Notes: a model not told the origin generated them from the sequence alone. A stretch of 64,000 nucleotides of DNA from Arthrobacter alpinus (GCF_900105965.1 NZ_FNTV01000001.1:1364001-1428000); one strand, 5' to 3'; positions 53,512-62,916 are shown, numbered from the stretch's first letter. Numbers and translations are program-made.

Positions 53512-54006
53512 TTGATTATTGAAGCCATTCTTGGCAACAAGTTTGACGCCGCCACCGATGACTTTGACCCGTCAGCACTGGAAAAACTGCACGAGGAACG
53601 CGTTGTGCTGCCCTCGGCCCTGCTGGTCAAGCGCATCCAGCGCGTCACCACAGACCACGGCCGCGAGCTGGGCATCCGCCTGAGCGGTGATTCCGTGGCC
53701 GATCTCCGCGACGGCGACGTCCTCTTCATGGATGGGAAGGATGCCATCGTCATTTCCGTGGAGCACAGCGACGTCCTGGTGATTGCGCCGGGCTCCATCA
53801 AGGAAATGGGCGTCGTGGCACACAACCTCGGCAACCGGCACATGCAGGCCCAGTTCTTCGGCGAGGACAGCGAGTACGCAACCCAGGTCATGGTGTTGGC
53901 CTACGACCATACGGTTGAGGACTACCTCAAGCACGTTGGAGTGCCGTACTCGCGGCAAGAGCGGGTCATGCCCGTGCCGTTCCGCCACGCAGAACACACG
54001 CACTAG
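53512..54006 (+). CDS. ureE: Urease accessory nickel chaperone
   Basis: A 164-residue metallochaperone that carries nickel to UreG. The N-terminal peptide-binding domain is followed by a metal-binding domain with AHNLGNRHMQAQFFGEDSEY, whose histidine is the nickel ligand at the dimer face. The C-terminus ends RHAEHTH, only a short histidine tail. The start is TTG, eleven bases after AAGGAGAACCC, a rare start well supported by that site. Confidence 0.94.
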   Translation: MIIEAILGNKFDAATDDFDPSALEKLHEERVVLPSALLVKRIQRVTTDHGRELGIRLSGDSVADLRDGDVLFMDGKDAIVISVEHSDVLVIAPGSIKEMGVVAHNLGNRHMQAQFFGEDSEYATQVMVLAYDHTVEDYLKHVGVPYSRQERVMPVPFRHAEHTH

Positions 54007-54007
54007 C

Positions 54008-54694
54008 ATGGGGGCCGCACCCAGCTACCTGCTGCCTCTGCTGCAGCTGAGCGACTCGGCCCTGCCCACCGGGGCCTTCAGCCACTCGCTGGGACTGGAA
54101 AGCCACTTGCACGAGGGAATCGTCCATGACGAGGCCACGTTTGCAAACTGGCTTACCCAGTTCATCCGCATCCAGCTGGTCCACTCGGACGGGCTCGCCA
54201 TCCGCTTCGCCTATGAAGCGCATACCCAAACTGAACTTTTCCAGGTGGATAGGGAGTTGCACGCTGCCGCCCTGCCCCGGGAAATCCGCGAGGCCGGGGT
54301 CAAGATGGGTGCGCGCATGCTGGACATTGCGGGCTCCGTTTTCCCCTGCGAGGAACTATCGGGCTATGCAGCTGCCGTGAAGGCGGGGGAATGCTCGGGC
54401 CACCCGGCACTGGCGTTCGCCATAGCGGGCAAGAACCTGGGCGTGCCATTTGGGGAACTGCTCACCACGTACTTGTTTTCCACTGTCACCTCGCTGACGC
54501 AGAACGCGATCCGCGGGATACCGATCGGCCAGAGTGCCGGCCAGCGCGTCCTGGCCGCCGCGCACCGGGAGGTCGGTGACGCCGTCGTGCTTGTCCAGGA
54601 GCTGGGGCGCGAAGACTTTGGCATCACGGCACCGGGGCTGGAAATTGCCCAGATGCAACATGAGCGCCAACGCGCACGCATGTTCATGTCTTAA
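54008..54694 (+). CDS. ureF: Urease accessory protein
   Basis: A 228-residue all-helical protein that gates GTP hydrolysis by UreG in the activation complex. [20 protein letters not shown] and [20 protein letters not shown] are diagnostic. The ATG lies one base after the ureE stop with no binding site, so its translation probably depends on ribosomes leaving ureE. A longer frame in from 53783 crosses ureE and is not used. Confidence 0.95.
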   Translation: MGAAPSYLLPLLQLSDSALPTGAFSHSLGLESHLHEGIVHDEATFANWLTQFIRIQLVHSDGLAIRFAYEAHTQTELFQVDRELHAAALPREIREAGVKMGARMLDIAGSVFPCEELSGYAAAVKAGECSGHPALAFAIAGKNLGVPFGELLTTYLFSTVTSLTQNAIRGIPIGQSAGQRVLAAAHREVGDAVVLVQELGREDFGITAPGLEIAQMQHERQRARMFMS

Positions 54695-54717
54695 CTTACG
54701 AATTGAAGGAGATTCAC

Positions 54718-55335
54718 ATGAAGCCGATCAAAATTGGCATTGGTGGCCCCGTCGGTGCCGGCAAGACCCAACTGGTGGAACGCCTGACCCGCGCCCTGGA
54801 CGGGGAAGTGTCCAGCGCTGCCATCACGAACGACATTTACACCATCGAGGATGCGAAGATTCTGGCCGCCAACGGCGTGCTGCCGCTGGACCGCATCATT
54901 GGCATCGAGACCGGAGGGTGTCCGCACACCGCGATCCGTGAGGACACCTCGATGAATTCGGCCGCGGTGGCCGAGCTCGAGGCTCGGCACCCGGACCTTC
55001 AGGTCATCTTTATTGAGTCGGGCGGAGATAACCTCTCGGCCACGTTCAGCCCGGAGCTGGTGGATTTCTCCATCTACATCATTGACGTGGCACAGGGGGA
55101 GAAGATCCCGCGCAAGGCCGGGCAGGGCATGATCAAGTCGGATCTCTTCATCATCAACAAGACGGACCTGGCCCCCTACGTGGGTGCGGACCTGTCCGTC
55201 ATGGAGGCCGACACCCTGGAATTCCGCGGCCCCAAGCCGTACTGCTTCACCAACCTGAAGACCGACGACGGCCTGGAACACGTGCTGAGCTGGCTCCGGC
55301 GGGACGTGCTGATGCTCGACCTGGAAGCGCGGTGA
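54718..55335 (+). CDS. ureG: Urease accessory GTPase
   Basis: A 205-residue SIMIBI-class GTPase that drives nickel insertion. Residues 9-17 are the P-loop [26 protein letters not shown] is the switch region, and [12 protein letters not shown] has the CPH motif of metal binding. NKTD at about residue 150 is the guanine-binding motif. GAAGGAGATTCAC precedes the ATG. It overlaps ureD by four bases. Confidence 0.97.
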   Translation: MKPIKIGIGGPVGAGKTQLVERLTRALDGEVSSAAITNDIYTIEDAKILAANGVLPLDRIIGIETGGCPHTAIREDTSMNSAAVAELEARHPDLQVIFIESGGDNLSATFSPELVDFSIYIIDVAQGEKIPRKAGQGMIKSDLFIINKTDLAPYVGADLSVMEADTLEFRGPKPYCFTNLKTDDGLEHVLSWLRRDVLMLDLEAR

Positions 55336-56300
55336 CCCAAACCGCGTCTATAAGTGAAGGCGGACCGGCCTTCACTCCGCTGCCTTCGGGCCAATCGGCC
55401 GCGGGCGGCCTCGGCCTCCCTGGCGCAGCCTCCGGGAAACCCGGATCCGCCTCCGTGGGGCGCCTGGGGGCACCGCTGAAGTGGGCCGGCACTCTCTCGT
55501 TGTCCATTGACCGGCGCGAGGGACGCAACATCGCTGTCAAGCAGTTCCACGATGGCGCGCTCCGGATTCTGCGCCCACACTACCTGGATGATTCGGGGCA
55601 GGTTTGCTACGTCATGATCAATCCAGGCGGCGCGTTCCTGGGCGGCGACAAATACCTGATCGAGGTCTCGTTGGCCGACGGAGCCGACCTGCTGCTGACC
55701 ACGCAGTCGGCCACCAAGGTGTACCGGACACCGGGAAACCGGGCGGAGCAGCACATGCGCATCACTCTGGGTGCCGGTGCACGGCTGGAACTGCTGCCCG
55801 ATCCGTTGATCGCTTACCGCGAGGCGACGTACGGGCAGGTGACGCAGGTGGAGCTGGATCCGACTGCGTCGCTGGTCATGGCCGAGGTGGTGACACCTGG
55901 CTGGTCGCCGGACGGCGAGCTGTTCCGTTTCGACGAAATCCGCATGCGCAACGAGATCTCCACCAGCGGGCGCCTCATGGTCCTGGACAACCTGCTGATC
56001 CGGCCCGGCAAGGGGTCGCCCGTGGACAGCAGCTGCTTCATGCGTGAATACACGCATCTAGGTTCGCTGCTGGTGGTGGATGCTCGTGTGGAGCCGGGCC
56101 TCGCGGATGAACTGCACGCCCTGATGGCACCGTTGGACCCAGACGGCCAGCTCGGAATCACGCTGTTGGACGGTCCTGGGCTTGCCGTGCGGGCCCTGTC
56201 CCACTCGTCCGAGGCTTTGAATGAAATGCTTGCTGCCGCCGTGGACCTGCTCCGCGGGCGGTGGTACGGCCAAGGTCCTCTGAACTTAAGGAAATACTGA
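55332..56300 (+). CDS. ureD: Urease accessory protein (UreD/UreH)
   Basis: A 322-residue scaffold that binds apo-urease and passes nickel. A glycine-, alanine- and proline-rich N-terminal extension of about 45 residues precedes the conserved part ([54 protein letters not shown]). The start is GTG within GTGA at the ureG stop. It is last among the accessory genes, as in other Actinobacteria, and touches the transporter gene by one base (TGATG). Confidence 0.94.
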   Translation: MTQTASISEGGPAFTPLPSGQSAAGGLGLPGAASGKPGSASVGRLGAPLKWAGTLSLSIDRREGRNIAVKQFHDGALRILRPHYLDDSGQVCYVMINPGGAFLGGDKYLIEVSLADGADLLLTTQSATKVYRTPGNRAEQHMRITLGAGARLELLPDPLIAYREATYGQVTQVELDPTASLVMAEVVTPGWSPDGELFRFDEIRMRNEISTSGRLMVLDNLLIRPGKGSPVDSSCFMREYTHLGSLLVVDARVEPGLADELHALMAPLDPDGQLGITLLDGPGLAVRALSHSSEALNEMLAAAVDLLRGRWYGQGPLNLRKY

Positions 56301-57340
56301 TGACTGCCACTGCCCGCCTTGGATATCTGGACCGTGAAAAGCTCCCGGTCGCCCGAAGGATGGGGGTCACCTTTCTGGCCGTGGCACTGCTGCACATCAT
56401 GGTTGTTGGACTGCTCGTATTTTCTCTGCTGCGCGATGTCAACCCACTGGCAATTGGCCTGGTGATCACGGCGTATTTGGCTGGTGTTAAGCACAGCTAC
56501 GACTGGGATCACATTGCCGCCATAGATAATTCGAGCAGGAAGTTTGCGGCGCAGGGACGAGGGCCGGTGAGTGTCGGGTTCGCGTTCAGTATGGGCCATA
56601 GCTCCGTGGTCATGCTCGCTGGCATCCTCGTAGTCAGTGGTGCCAGCATCATGAGTTCCGTGTTGGATGAAAATTCTGCCGCGAACATGGCACTGGCCTT
56701 GTTCGGCGCAAGCGTTTCTGCGCTGTTCCTGCTGGCCATCGGCCTGTTCAACGGTTCAGCATTCCTGAAGGCCAACGTCCTCTACCGCCGCGTCCGTGCG
56801 GGTGGGACCGTTGACGACGCTGAGCTCGCTCCGACCGGCCTGGTGGCCCGCCTCATGGACAAGCCGCTTTCGAAGGTCAAGCGCCCCCGCGACATCTACG
56901 TCTTGGGGTTCCTGTTCGGTCTTGGCTTCGACACCGCTTCCACCATTGCTTTCCTGTTGCTGACAGCCTCGGCGGCATTGGCGGGCATATCCCCGCTTGC
57001 ACTCCTGGCTTTGCCCTTGGCGTTCACGGCAGCCATGACCCTGTGCGATACGGCCAATGGCATGGCCATGATGAAGATGTACCGTTCGGCGGTGATAAAC
57101 CCGGCACGGCGCATTGGGTTCAACATGGTGGTTACGGGTTTGTCGGCAACCTCTGCGCTCTTCATCTCGCTTCTGACGTTGACCACGATCTTGCATGACG
57201 CTTTTGGTCTCACCGACCCCTTCACTACCTGGCTGTCCAACGTGGACCTTGGCCACGCCGGTCTCGTCCTGGTGGGACTGTTCCTGCTGTTCTGGGCAGT
57301 TGCAGCCTGGGGATGGCGGCGAAATGCACGCTCCCTTTAA
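56300..57340 (+). CDS. NiCoT-family nickel/cobalt transporter
   Basis: A 346-residue membrane permease with about eight segments that should bring nickel for urease. The HX4DH motif is present as KHSYDWDHIAAIDNSS, LGFDTAST replaces the usual LGFDTATE (the glutamate is lost), and FTAAMTLCDTANG replaces FTAGMTLMDTTDG. The metal motif histidines and aspartates in the first are intact. It is translationally coupled to ureD. Nickel is the likely cargo from context, although cobalt cannot be excluded. Confidence 0.88.
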   Translation: MTATARLGYLDREKLPVARRMGVTFLAVALLHIMVVGLLVFSLLRDVNPLAIGLVITAYLAGVKHSYDWDHIAAIDNSSRKFAAQGRGPVSVGFAFSMGHSSVVMLAGILVVSGASIMSSVLDENSAANMALALFGASVSALFLLAIGLFNGSAFLKANVLYRRVRAGGTVDDAELAPTGLVARLMDKPLSKVKRPRDIYVLGFLFGLGFDTASTIAFLLLTASAALAGISPLALLALPLAFTAAMTLCDTANGMAMMKMYRSAVINPARRIGFNMVVTGLSATSALFISLLTLTTILHDAFGLTDPFTTWLSNVDLGHAGLVLVGLFLLFWAVAAWGWRRNARSL

Positions 57341-57418
57341 AGCACTAGAATTGATGGTTGCAAAGAACCTTGGTGGCAGCTATTGGCTGCCCCGCATCTT
57401 GATCATCTAGATAGGCCC

Positions 57419-57793
57419 ATGAAGAAATTTATTCAGTTTTCCGTCCTTGCAATGGTGGTTGCCGGACTCGCTGCATGCAGCACCAACGTGCCAACCACAA
57501 TCCCGGACGCCGCACCCAGTGCTTCAGCTACATCCACTGCATCGAAGCGTCCCGTTCCCGATGTTGTCGGGCTGAGCTACAAGGAAGCCTACGAAACTCT
57601 GGTCAAGGACGATTTCTACGCCCAGCTCGTAGATGAAACTGGATCCACGTGGACTACGGGAAGCCCCTGGAACGATGTAAAAGTGGCATCAACGGATCCC
57701 GCGGCCGGCACAATTACCGATGTGTCATACGTGAACGTACAACTGGAAATCACCCAGGCTGAGTACGCCGAACAGACAAAGGCTGCCAAGTAA
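57419..57793 (+). CDS. PASTA-domain lipoprotein
   Basis: A 124-residue lipoprotein. Residues 1-19 are a signal peptide ending in the lipobox LAAC (C20), then a serine/threonine/alanine linker to about residue 45, and one PASTA-like domain (PVPDVVGLSYKEAYETLVKD, later DPAAGTITDVSYVNVQLEIT). PASTA domains in Ser/Thr kinases and penicillin-binding proteins sense cell-wall fragments; as a stand-alone lipoprotein its role is unknown. A small GGCAGC/GCTGCC hairpin lies before it at 57375-57391. Confidence 0.8.
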   Translation: MKKFIQFSVLAMVVAGLAACSTNVPTTIPDAAPSASATSTASKRPVPDVVGLSYKEAYETLVKDDFYAQLVDETGSTWTTGSPWNDVKVASTDPAAGTITDVSYVNVQLEITQAEYAEQTKAAK

Positions 57794-57911
57794 GATTCAT
57801 TGGCGAACGCAGGAAGTGGCCAGTTCCGCCTTCCACCCGCCAGGGTCGCTTCGCAATGCCTCCAGGGCGTCAACAGTAATCATCATCCAATGGACGGGCC
57901 CAAAAACTCCC

Positions 57912-59459
57912 ATGAGCAATCTAACTGCAGAAACTAAAAACCAACCGTCATCGCAGGGGAGTCCCATCGATTCAATCGAGGGTGGGGACCGCCCGGGATC
58001 ACCGAAGAACGAACTCAAGCGCGGGCTGAGCAGCCGCCACCTCCAGATGATTGCGATTGGCGGTGCCATTGGCACCGGGCTGTTCGTCGCCTCCGGCGGC
58101 ACCATCTCGCAGGCTGGTCCCGGCGGGGCTTTGGCTGCCTACGCCCTGGTGGGTCTGATGGTTTTCCTGCTGATGCAGTCGCTGGGGGAGATGTCGGCCA
58201 AGATTCCCGTGGCCGGTTCCTTCCAGACCTACGCAACCCGCTTCGTGTCGCCGTCGTTCGGTTTTGCCATTGGCTGGAACTACTGGTTCAACTGGGCCAT
58301 CACGGTGGCTGCCGAGCTGGTCGCCGCGGGCATCATCATGGACTTCTGGTTCCCCGATGTTCCCGGATGGGTCTGGGCCGGCGGCTTCCTGGCCCTGCTC
58401 ACCGCAATCAACGCGCTGTCCGCCAGGGCATTCGGGGAGAGCGAATTTTGGTTGTCGTCGATCAAGGTGGTGGCCGTTATCCTGTTCCTGGTGGCTGGCG
58501 TGCTGATGATCTTCGGCATTCTGGGAGACAACTCCCCGGGGCTCAGCAACTGGCAAAACCGGGAGGACGTTTTCCACGGCGGCTGGGTTTCCATCATCTC
58601 CGTTTTCATGATTGCCGGTTTCTCCTTCCAGGGCACCGAGCTGGTTGGCGTTGCTGCGGGTGAGGCAAAGAACCCCCGACGAGAGGTGCCGCGCGCCATC
58701 CGCTCAGTTTTCTGGCGCATCATGATCTTCTACATCGGCGCCATCTTCGTCATCGGCTGCCTCGTTTCCTTCAATGACCCGAGCCTGCTGGCATCCGGCG
58801 AGGCCGACATTGCTGCCTCGCCCTTCACCCTGGTCTTTGAACGGGCAGGCATTGCCTTCGCGGCGGGCCTGATGAACGCCGTCATTCTTACCGCCATTCT
58901 TTCGGCAGGAAACTCCGGCCTCTACGCCTCGACCCGCATGCTCTACGCCATGGCGCATGACGGCATGGCCCCCAAGGTCTTCGGCCGCACGAACTCCCGT
59001 GGCGTCCCCATTGCTGCGTTGCTGGCGACGGCCGCCGTCGGACTCTTTGGATTCCTGAGCGCCATTGTCGGCCAGGGCACGGCCTACTCGTGGCTGCTCA
59101 ACGTCTCAGGCCTGTGTGGATTCATTGTCTGGGCTGGCATCGCAATATCGCATTACCGCTTCCGGCGGGCATTCCTGGCCCAGGGCAACAAGGTCAGCGA
59201 GCTGCCGTACAAGGCATCGTTCTTCCCCGTTGGGCCGCTGCTGGCCTTCGCCGTGCTCATCCTGGTCATCGCCGGGCAGAACTATGAGGCTGTCCTGGCC
59301 GGCCGGGGTACAGAAGTCCTCTCCTCCTACATCGGGGTCCCGATGTTCCTCGGACTGTGGATGGTTCACCGTTTCGTCACCAAGTCCAAGTCGGTGCCGC
59401 TGCTGGAGATGGACCTGACAGGGCCAAGCGACGTGGAGGACTCGGACGGGACCCACTAG
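57912..59459 (+). CDS. Amino acid permease, APC family
   Basis: A 515-residue transporter of amino acids with about twelve membrane segments. IAIGGAIGTGLFVASGGTIS is the family's first-helix motif and GNSGLYASTRMLYAMAHDGM the typical ninth-loop motif. The N-terminal tail of about 40 residues is hydrophilic. Pattern resembles lysine (LysP-like) and aromatic permeases; the substrate is undetermined. The start is the ATG at 57912; an open frame from 57816 has no binding site. The 118-base gap before it shows no strong promoter. Confidence 0.9.
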   Translation: MSNLTAETKNQPSSQGSPIDSIEGGDRPGSPKNELKRGLSSRHLQMIAIGGAIGTGLFVASGGTISQAGPGGALAAYALVGLMVFLLMQSLGEMSAKIPVAGSFQTYATRFVSPSFGFAIGWNYWFNWAITVAAELVAAGIIMDFWFPDVPGWVWAGGFLALLTAINALSARAFGESEFWLSSIKVVAVILFLVAGVLMIFGILGDNSPGLSNWQNREDVFHGGWVSIISVFMIAGFSFQGTELVGVAAGEAKNPRREVPRAIRSVFWRIMIFYIGAIFVIGCLVSFNDPSLLASGEADIAASPFTLVFERAGIAFAAGLMNAVILTAILSAGNSGLYASTRMLYAMAHDGMAPKVFGRTNSRGVPIAALLATAAVGLFGFLSAIVGQGTAYSWLLNVSGLCGFIVWAGIAISHYRFRRAFLAQGNKVSELPYKASFFPVGPLLAFAVLILVIAGQNYEAVLAGRGTEVLSSYIGVPMFLGLWMVHRFVTKSKSVPLLEMDLTGPSDVEDSDGTH

Positions 59460-59550
59460 CGGCCCACGTTCGGTGCCGTCCGATTCCTTGACTGCGCGCT
59501 CCCGCCAACTACAGTAATTGGATACGGGAACCACGCTTGAAGGAGCATCG

Positions 59551-60198
59551 ATGACTGTCCGCGCCGACCTGAACATCTCCCTTGACGGGTACGCCACAAC
59601 TACTGACCAAACATCCGAGCATCCGTTCGGCCTCGACTGGGGACGACTCGTCGGCGACTACACCGCGACCAAGACGTTCCGCGAGCGGGTGTTGCACGAT
59701 CAGAGCGGCGAGGGGACAACCGGCGTCGACGACCGCTACGCACAGGCCTACTTCGCCAAGGTCGGGGCCGAGATCATGGGGGCCGGGATGTTCGGCCTCC
59801 ACAATTTCCCAGACGACCCCGACTGGAAGGGGTGGTGGGGCGAGGAGCCGCCATTCCGGGTGCCGGTCTTTGTGCTCACCCATGTTGAGCGTCCGCCGAT
59901 CGTGATGGCGGGCGGCACAACGTTTGAGTTTCTCTCCGCCACACCTGTCGACGTGCTCAAACGGGCACAGGACGCGGCCGGGGGTGCAGATGTAAGGATC
60001 GGTGGCGGGGCAACCGTGGTTCGCGACTTCCTCAAGGCAGGACTCATTGACCAACTCCATGTCGCCATCACCCCGATCCTGCTGGGCCGGGGCATCCAAC
60101 TCTGGGACGGGCTCCGCGAACTCGAATCCGGCTACGCCGTGGGTACCGAGGTTGCGGAAAGCGGCATAGTCCATGTAACTTTCCGCAGGATGTCCTGA
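59551..60198 (+). CDS. RibD/dihydrofolate reductase-like protein
   Basis: A 215-residue RibD C-terminal family protein, third of the family in this window. MTVRADLNISLDGYATTTDQ, RIGGGATVVRDFLKAGLIDQ and VAITPILLGRGIQLW are the motifs. The ATG at 59551 has AAGGAG eleven bases upstream. It has an extended tryptophan-rich region (WKGWWGEEPPF) not seen in the other two. No function known. Confidence 0.86.
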   Translation: MTVRADLNISLDGYATTTDQTSEHPFGLDWGRLVGDYTATKTFRERVLHDQSGEGTTGVDDRYAQAYFAKVGAEIMGAGMFGLHNFPDDPDWKGWWGEEPPFRVPVFVLTHVERPPIVMAGGTTFEFLSATPVDVLKRAQDAAGGADVRIGGGATVVRDFLKAGLIDQLHVAITPILLGRGIQLWDGLRELESGYAVGTEVAESGIVHVTFRRMS

Positions 60199-60275
60199 GC
60201 AAGGTGCGCTGAGACAGCACTGTCACCATGCAGGCCAATACCTGCCGTCCGGGGACAGCCAAACTGGGAAAAAGC

Positions 60276-60629
60276 CTAGCGGACCAAGGTTCGAAGCCGG
60301 TCTTCGGGGACCGGGAAATCCAGCGTGTAGTAGATCTGAGGGGCGGTCATGTCGCCCCAATCGTCCTTCTTCACGCGGATTAGGCCCGATGAAACCTCGG
60401 CAATGCGCACCCTCAGCCAGTCGCCGCCGTCGAGCCGCAACTCGTGGGGGTCGGCCAGGTAGCTCAGTCCGAGCTCGTCGAGCGCCTCTTCGGCAATCAT
60501 CCAGTCCACCACATCAGTCCTGCGGCGACCCAAAAGATCCATGGCAACAAACCCCTGGCCGGTGGGCTTTATCCACCCCACCAGCTCTTTGTCCTCGGCC
60601 CTGCGATGTTCAATCCAGTCAGTCTCCAT
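60276..60629 (-). CDS. Unknown small protein
   Basis: A 117-residue soluble protein beginning METDWIEHRRAEDKELVGWI. It is rich in acidic and hydrophobic residues, without signal peptide or membrane segment, and I do not recognise a family by eye. The ATG at 60629 has AGGGA just before it; the frame is open on to 60881 but that part contains a dehydrogenase-like fragment rather than the same protein. Similar small proteins are found in Arthrobacter-type genomes by pattern, but this was not tested. Confidence 0.6.
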   Translation of the reverse strand: METDWIEHRRAEDKELVGWIKPTGQGFVAMDLLGRRRTDVVDWMIAEEALDELGLSYLADPHELRLDGGDWLRVRIAEVSSGLIRVKKDDWGDMTAPQIYYTLDFPVPEDRLRTLVR

Positions 60630-60719
60630 TTCCCTAGGATATCGGCCGCACAATGAGGGTATGCGGAACTTTAACGAGCGGGCGAACGACATCGAAGGGC
60701 AGAGTCCTTTCGTTGTGGA

Positions 60720-60806
60720 GGCCATGGCCTCCACAGCACCCTTGTTGGCCGAGTAGGCCCCGTAGTTGGGGAACCGCAGCTGTATGGACAACTGGACATC
60801 CAGCCT
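60720..60806 (-). pseudogene. Remnant of a short-chain dehydrogenase
   Basis: On the minus strand, in phase with the frame of the next small gene, the translation reads VQLSIQLRFPNYGAYSANKG, including the SDR catalytic YxxxK motif (Y at 60753-60755) and the usual AVEAM that follows. No nucleotide-binding glycine motif and no C-terminal part are present. This looks like a leftover of a deleted SDR gene. Confidence 0.6.
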
Positions 60807-60861
60807 CCCGGAGCACTGAGCCAACATCCCCAAAGAGCCACCAAACCACCCCCGTTCAGCT

Positions 60862-60871
60862 TGTCTATACA
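60862..60871. promoter_or_regulatory. PhnF-type operator half 1
   Basis: TGTCTATACA holds GTCTATAC, the GTNTANAC core bound by GntR/HutC-type repressors. Its reverse complement core, GTATAGAC, occurs again at 60980-60987. The phosphonate repressor PhnF of Mycobacterium smegmatis is reported to bind TGGTATAGACCA, which has the same core. Confidence 0.65.
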
Positions 60872-60979
60872 TGAACAACACGCCAACGAATGTTCACCAG
60901 CAGGTGCACTTGAGTTGGTCAAGCGTTAGCAAGCGAACCATAGCCTTCTTGAGGCCGGTCCAGGGAAGACCCCTCCGGC

Positions 60980-60987
60980 GTATAGAC
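60980..60987. promoter_or_regulatory. PhnF-type operator half 2
   Basis: GTATAGAC followed by C, in a GCGTATAGACCTTG setting, 31 bases before the phnD ATG; a near match to the TGGTATAGACCA site of PhnF. The regulator gene is not in the window. Confidence 0.68.
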
Positions 60988-61017
60988 CTTGCAGACCTTG
61001 AAAGGCTCCATCACCTC

Positions 61018-61950
61018 ATGAAACTCTCACGCCGCTCTGTCTCCACAGCACTGCTGAGCATGGCGCTCCTCACCGGAACCCTGGCCGGGTGCTCCACTCC
61101 CACCGACAACGCCAACTCCGATGTCAACGCAGGAGCATCGAGTGGGAAGTTTGCCGTTGACGCAAACACCCTCGTCTTTGGTGTTGTCCCCGACTCGGTA
61201 GACACCGAGACAAACTACACACCCTTGATGGACTACATCTCCAAGCAGACCGGCAAGAAGGTCCAGTACCACGAGTCCACCGACTACGCCGCACTGATCG
61301 AGGCCGCCAACGCCGGCAAGATCGACGTCGCCTCCTTCTCCGGCTTCACCTACGTGACCGCGAAGAACCATGGCGCCAAGCTGACCCCCATCTCCTCCAT
61401 CGTGACCAAGGCGGGCGAAGAGCCCGGCTACTTCTCCCAGGCCATCGCCCCCAAGGGCAGCAGCATCAAGAGCTACGCGGACATGAAGGGCAAGAAGATC
61501 TGCTTCGTTGACCCGTCCTCCACCTCCGGCTACCTGTTCCCGAGCTACAACCTGCTCAAGGCAGGCGTTGACCCCGCGAAGGACATCACCCCGGTGTTCG
61601 CAGGCAAGCACGATGTCAGCGTCCAGAAGACCGCCGAAGGCGTCGAGTGTGAGGCAGGCTTCGCCGAAGACAGCGAAGTGGTCAAGAGCGACAAGGTCCA
61701 GGTCATCGGTGAGACAAAGGTTCCCGGCGCGCCGGTCGTCATGTCTGCCGAGCTCCCCGCGGACCTGCAGACCAAGCTGACAGAAACCCTCAAGGAAGTC
61801 ACGATCGATGCGATCATCGCGGCCGGCATCAAGAACGCCGACTCCGAGGCATTTCGCAGCGTCTTCCACGAGACCAAGCCCGTCACGGATGGCTACTACG
61901 ACACCATCCGCGACATCTGCAAGACCACCAACGCCAAGCAGTGCCAGTAA
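61018..61950 (+). CDS. phnD: Phosphonate ABC transporter substrate-binding lipoprotein
   Basis: A 310-residue lipoprotein. Signal peptide with lipobox LAGC at C25, then a PhnD-family binding domain: VFGVVPDSVDTETNYTPLMD, YHESTDYAALIEAANAGKID and SSTSGYLFPSYNLLKAGVDP, where serine and threonine bind the phosphonate or phosphite oxygens. The ATG at 61018 is the first of the conserved N-terminus; the frame is open back to 60871. It starts the phnDCE operon behind PhnF-type operators. Phosphite or phosphate-analogue binding cannot be separated from phosphonate binding. Confidence 0.93.
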   Translation: MKLSRRSVSTALLSMALLTGTLAGCSTPTDNANSDVNAGASSGKFAVDANTLVFGVVPDSVDTETNYTPLMDYISKQTGKKVQYHESTDYAALIEAANAGKIDVASFSGFTYVTAKNHGAKLTPISSIVTKAGEEPGYFSQAIAPKGSSIKSYADMKGKKICFVDPSSTSGYLFPSYNLLKAGVDPAKDITPVFAGKHDVSVQKTAEGVECEAGFAEDSEVVKSDKVQVIGETKVPGAPVVMSAELPADLQTKLTETLKEVTIDAIIAAGIKNADSEAFRSVFHETKPVTDGYYDTIRDICKTTNAKQCQ

Positions 61951-61989
61951 TAGCCAACACCGCGATTTCTGGACATAAGGAGCAACACC

Positions 61990-62916
61990 ATGGGACACAC
62001 CCAAAGCATGCCAACACCAGCCACTGTCGGCATTGAACGCGACAGCACAGTAAAAGTAGCCAACATCGTCAAGCGCTTCGGGGACAACCCGGCACTCGAC
62101 GGCGTCAGCTTCGAGGCAGGCCGCGGGGAACTCGTGGTGTTGCTGGGCCGCTCGGGCTCCGGCAAGTCAACCCTCCTGCGGCACCTGAACGGCCTGGAAG
62201 TTCCAACTTCCGGCGCCGTCCAGGTGCTGGGGGAGGACCTGGCCGCCCTGAACGGTGCCTCACTTCGCCGGCTGCGAAGCCGGGTCGGCTTCATCTTCCA
62301 GCAGTTCGAACTGGTGCCCTCCCTGACGGTGCTGGAAAATGTTCTGACCGGCTCGCTCGCGGTGGTCCGCGGACCCCGCCTGGGGCTCTTTGGCTACGGC
62401 AAGGTTCGCCGACTCCGTGCCCTGGAGCACCTGGAAACCGTGGGCCTGCTTCAGATGGCATACCAGCGTGCCGACATCCTTTCCGGCGGCCAGCAACAGC
62501 GCGTCGCCATTGCCCGTGCCCTCATGCAGGAACCGGAAATTCTTCTCGCCGACGAACCCGTGGCCTCACTTGACCCCGAGTCAAGCGACCAGGTCATGAA
62601 CCTCATCCGCGATATAGCCCGCGACAAGGGCCTCACCGTGGTGTGCAGCCTCCACCAGGTGGACCTGGCCTTGTCTTGGGCCGACCGCATCGTTGGCCTG
62701 CGCCACGGCAAGGTTGTGCTGAACACCGTCACCGAGGACATGACGCGTGAAGAAGCCATGGGCATCTACGGCCAGGTTGAGGTTGCCACCATCACCAGCG
62801 AGTTTGCAGCCATCGCCGAGGAACTGGACACCCCCGGCCACCGCGAGCGCATTGCCCGCGACCTCGCCGCAGCCCAGGAGAAGGCAGCTGCCGGGACGGG
62901 GACCGAGGCGCCGTGA
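61990..62916 (+). CDS. phnC: Phosphonate ABC transporter ATP-binding protein
   Basis: A 308-residue ATPase of the PhnC type. Walker A GRSGSGKST, signature LSGGQQQR, Walker B ILLADEP, and the switch histidine in SLHQVDLAL; FQQFELVPSLTVLENVLTGS is the PhnC-typical Q-loop region. A C-terminal tail of about 55 residues is longer than in E. coli PhnC. AAGGAG precedes the ATG. It overlaps phnE by four bases. Confidence 0.94.
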   Translation: MGHTQSMPTPATVGIERDSTVKVANIVKRFGDNPALDGVSFEAGRGELVVLLGRSGSGKSTLLRHLNGLEVPTSGAVQVLGEDLAALNGASLRRLRSRVGFIFQQFELVPSLTVLENVLTGSLAVVRGPRLGLFGYGKVRRLRALEHLETVGLLQMAYQRADILSGGQQQRVAIARALMQEPEILLADEPVASLDPESSDQVMNLIRDIARDKGLTVVCSLHQVDLALSWADRIVGLRHGKVVLNTVTEDMTREEAMGIYGQVEVATITSEFAAIAEELDTPGHRERIARDLAAAQEKAAAGTGTEAP

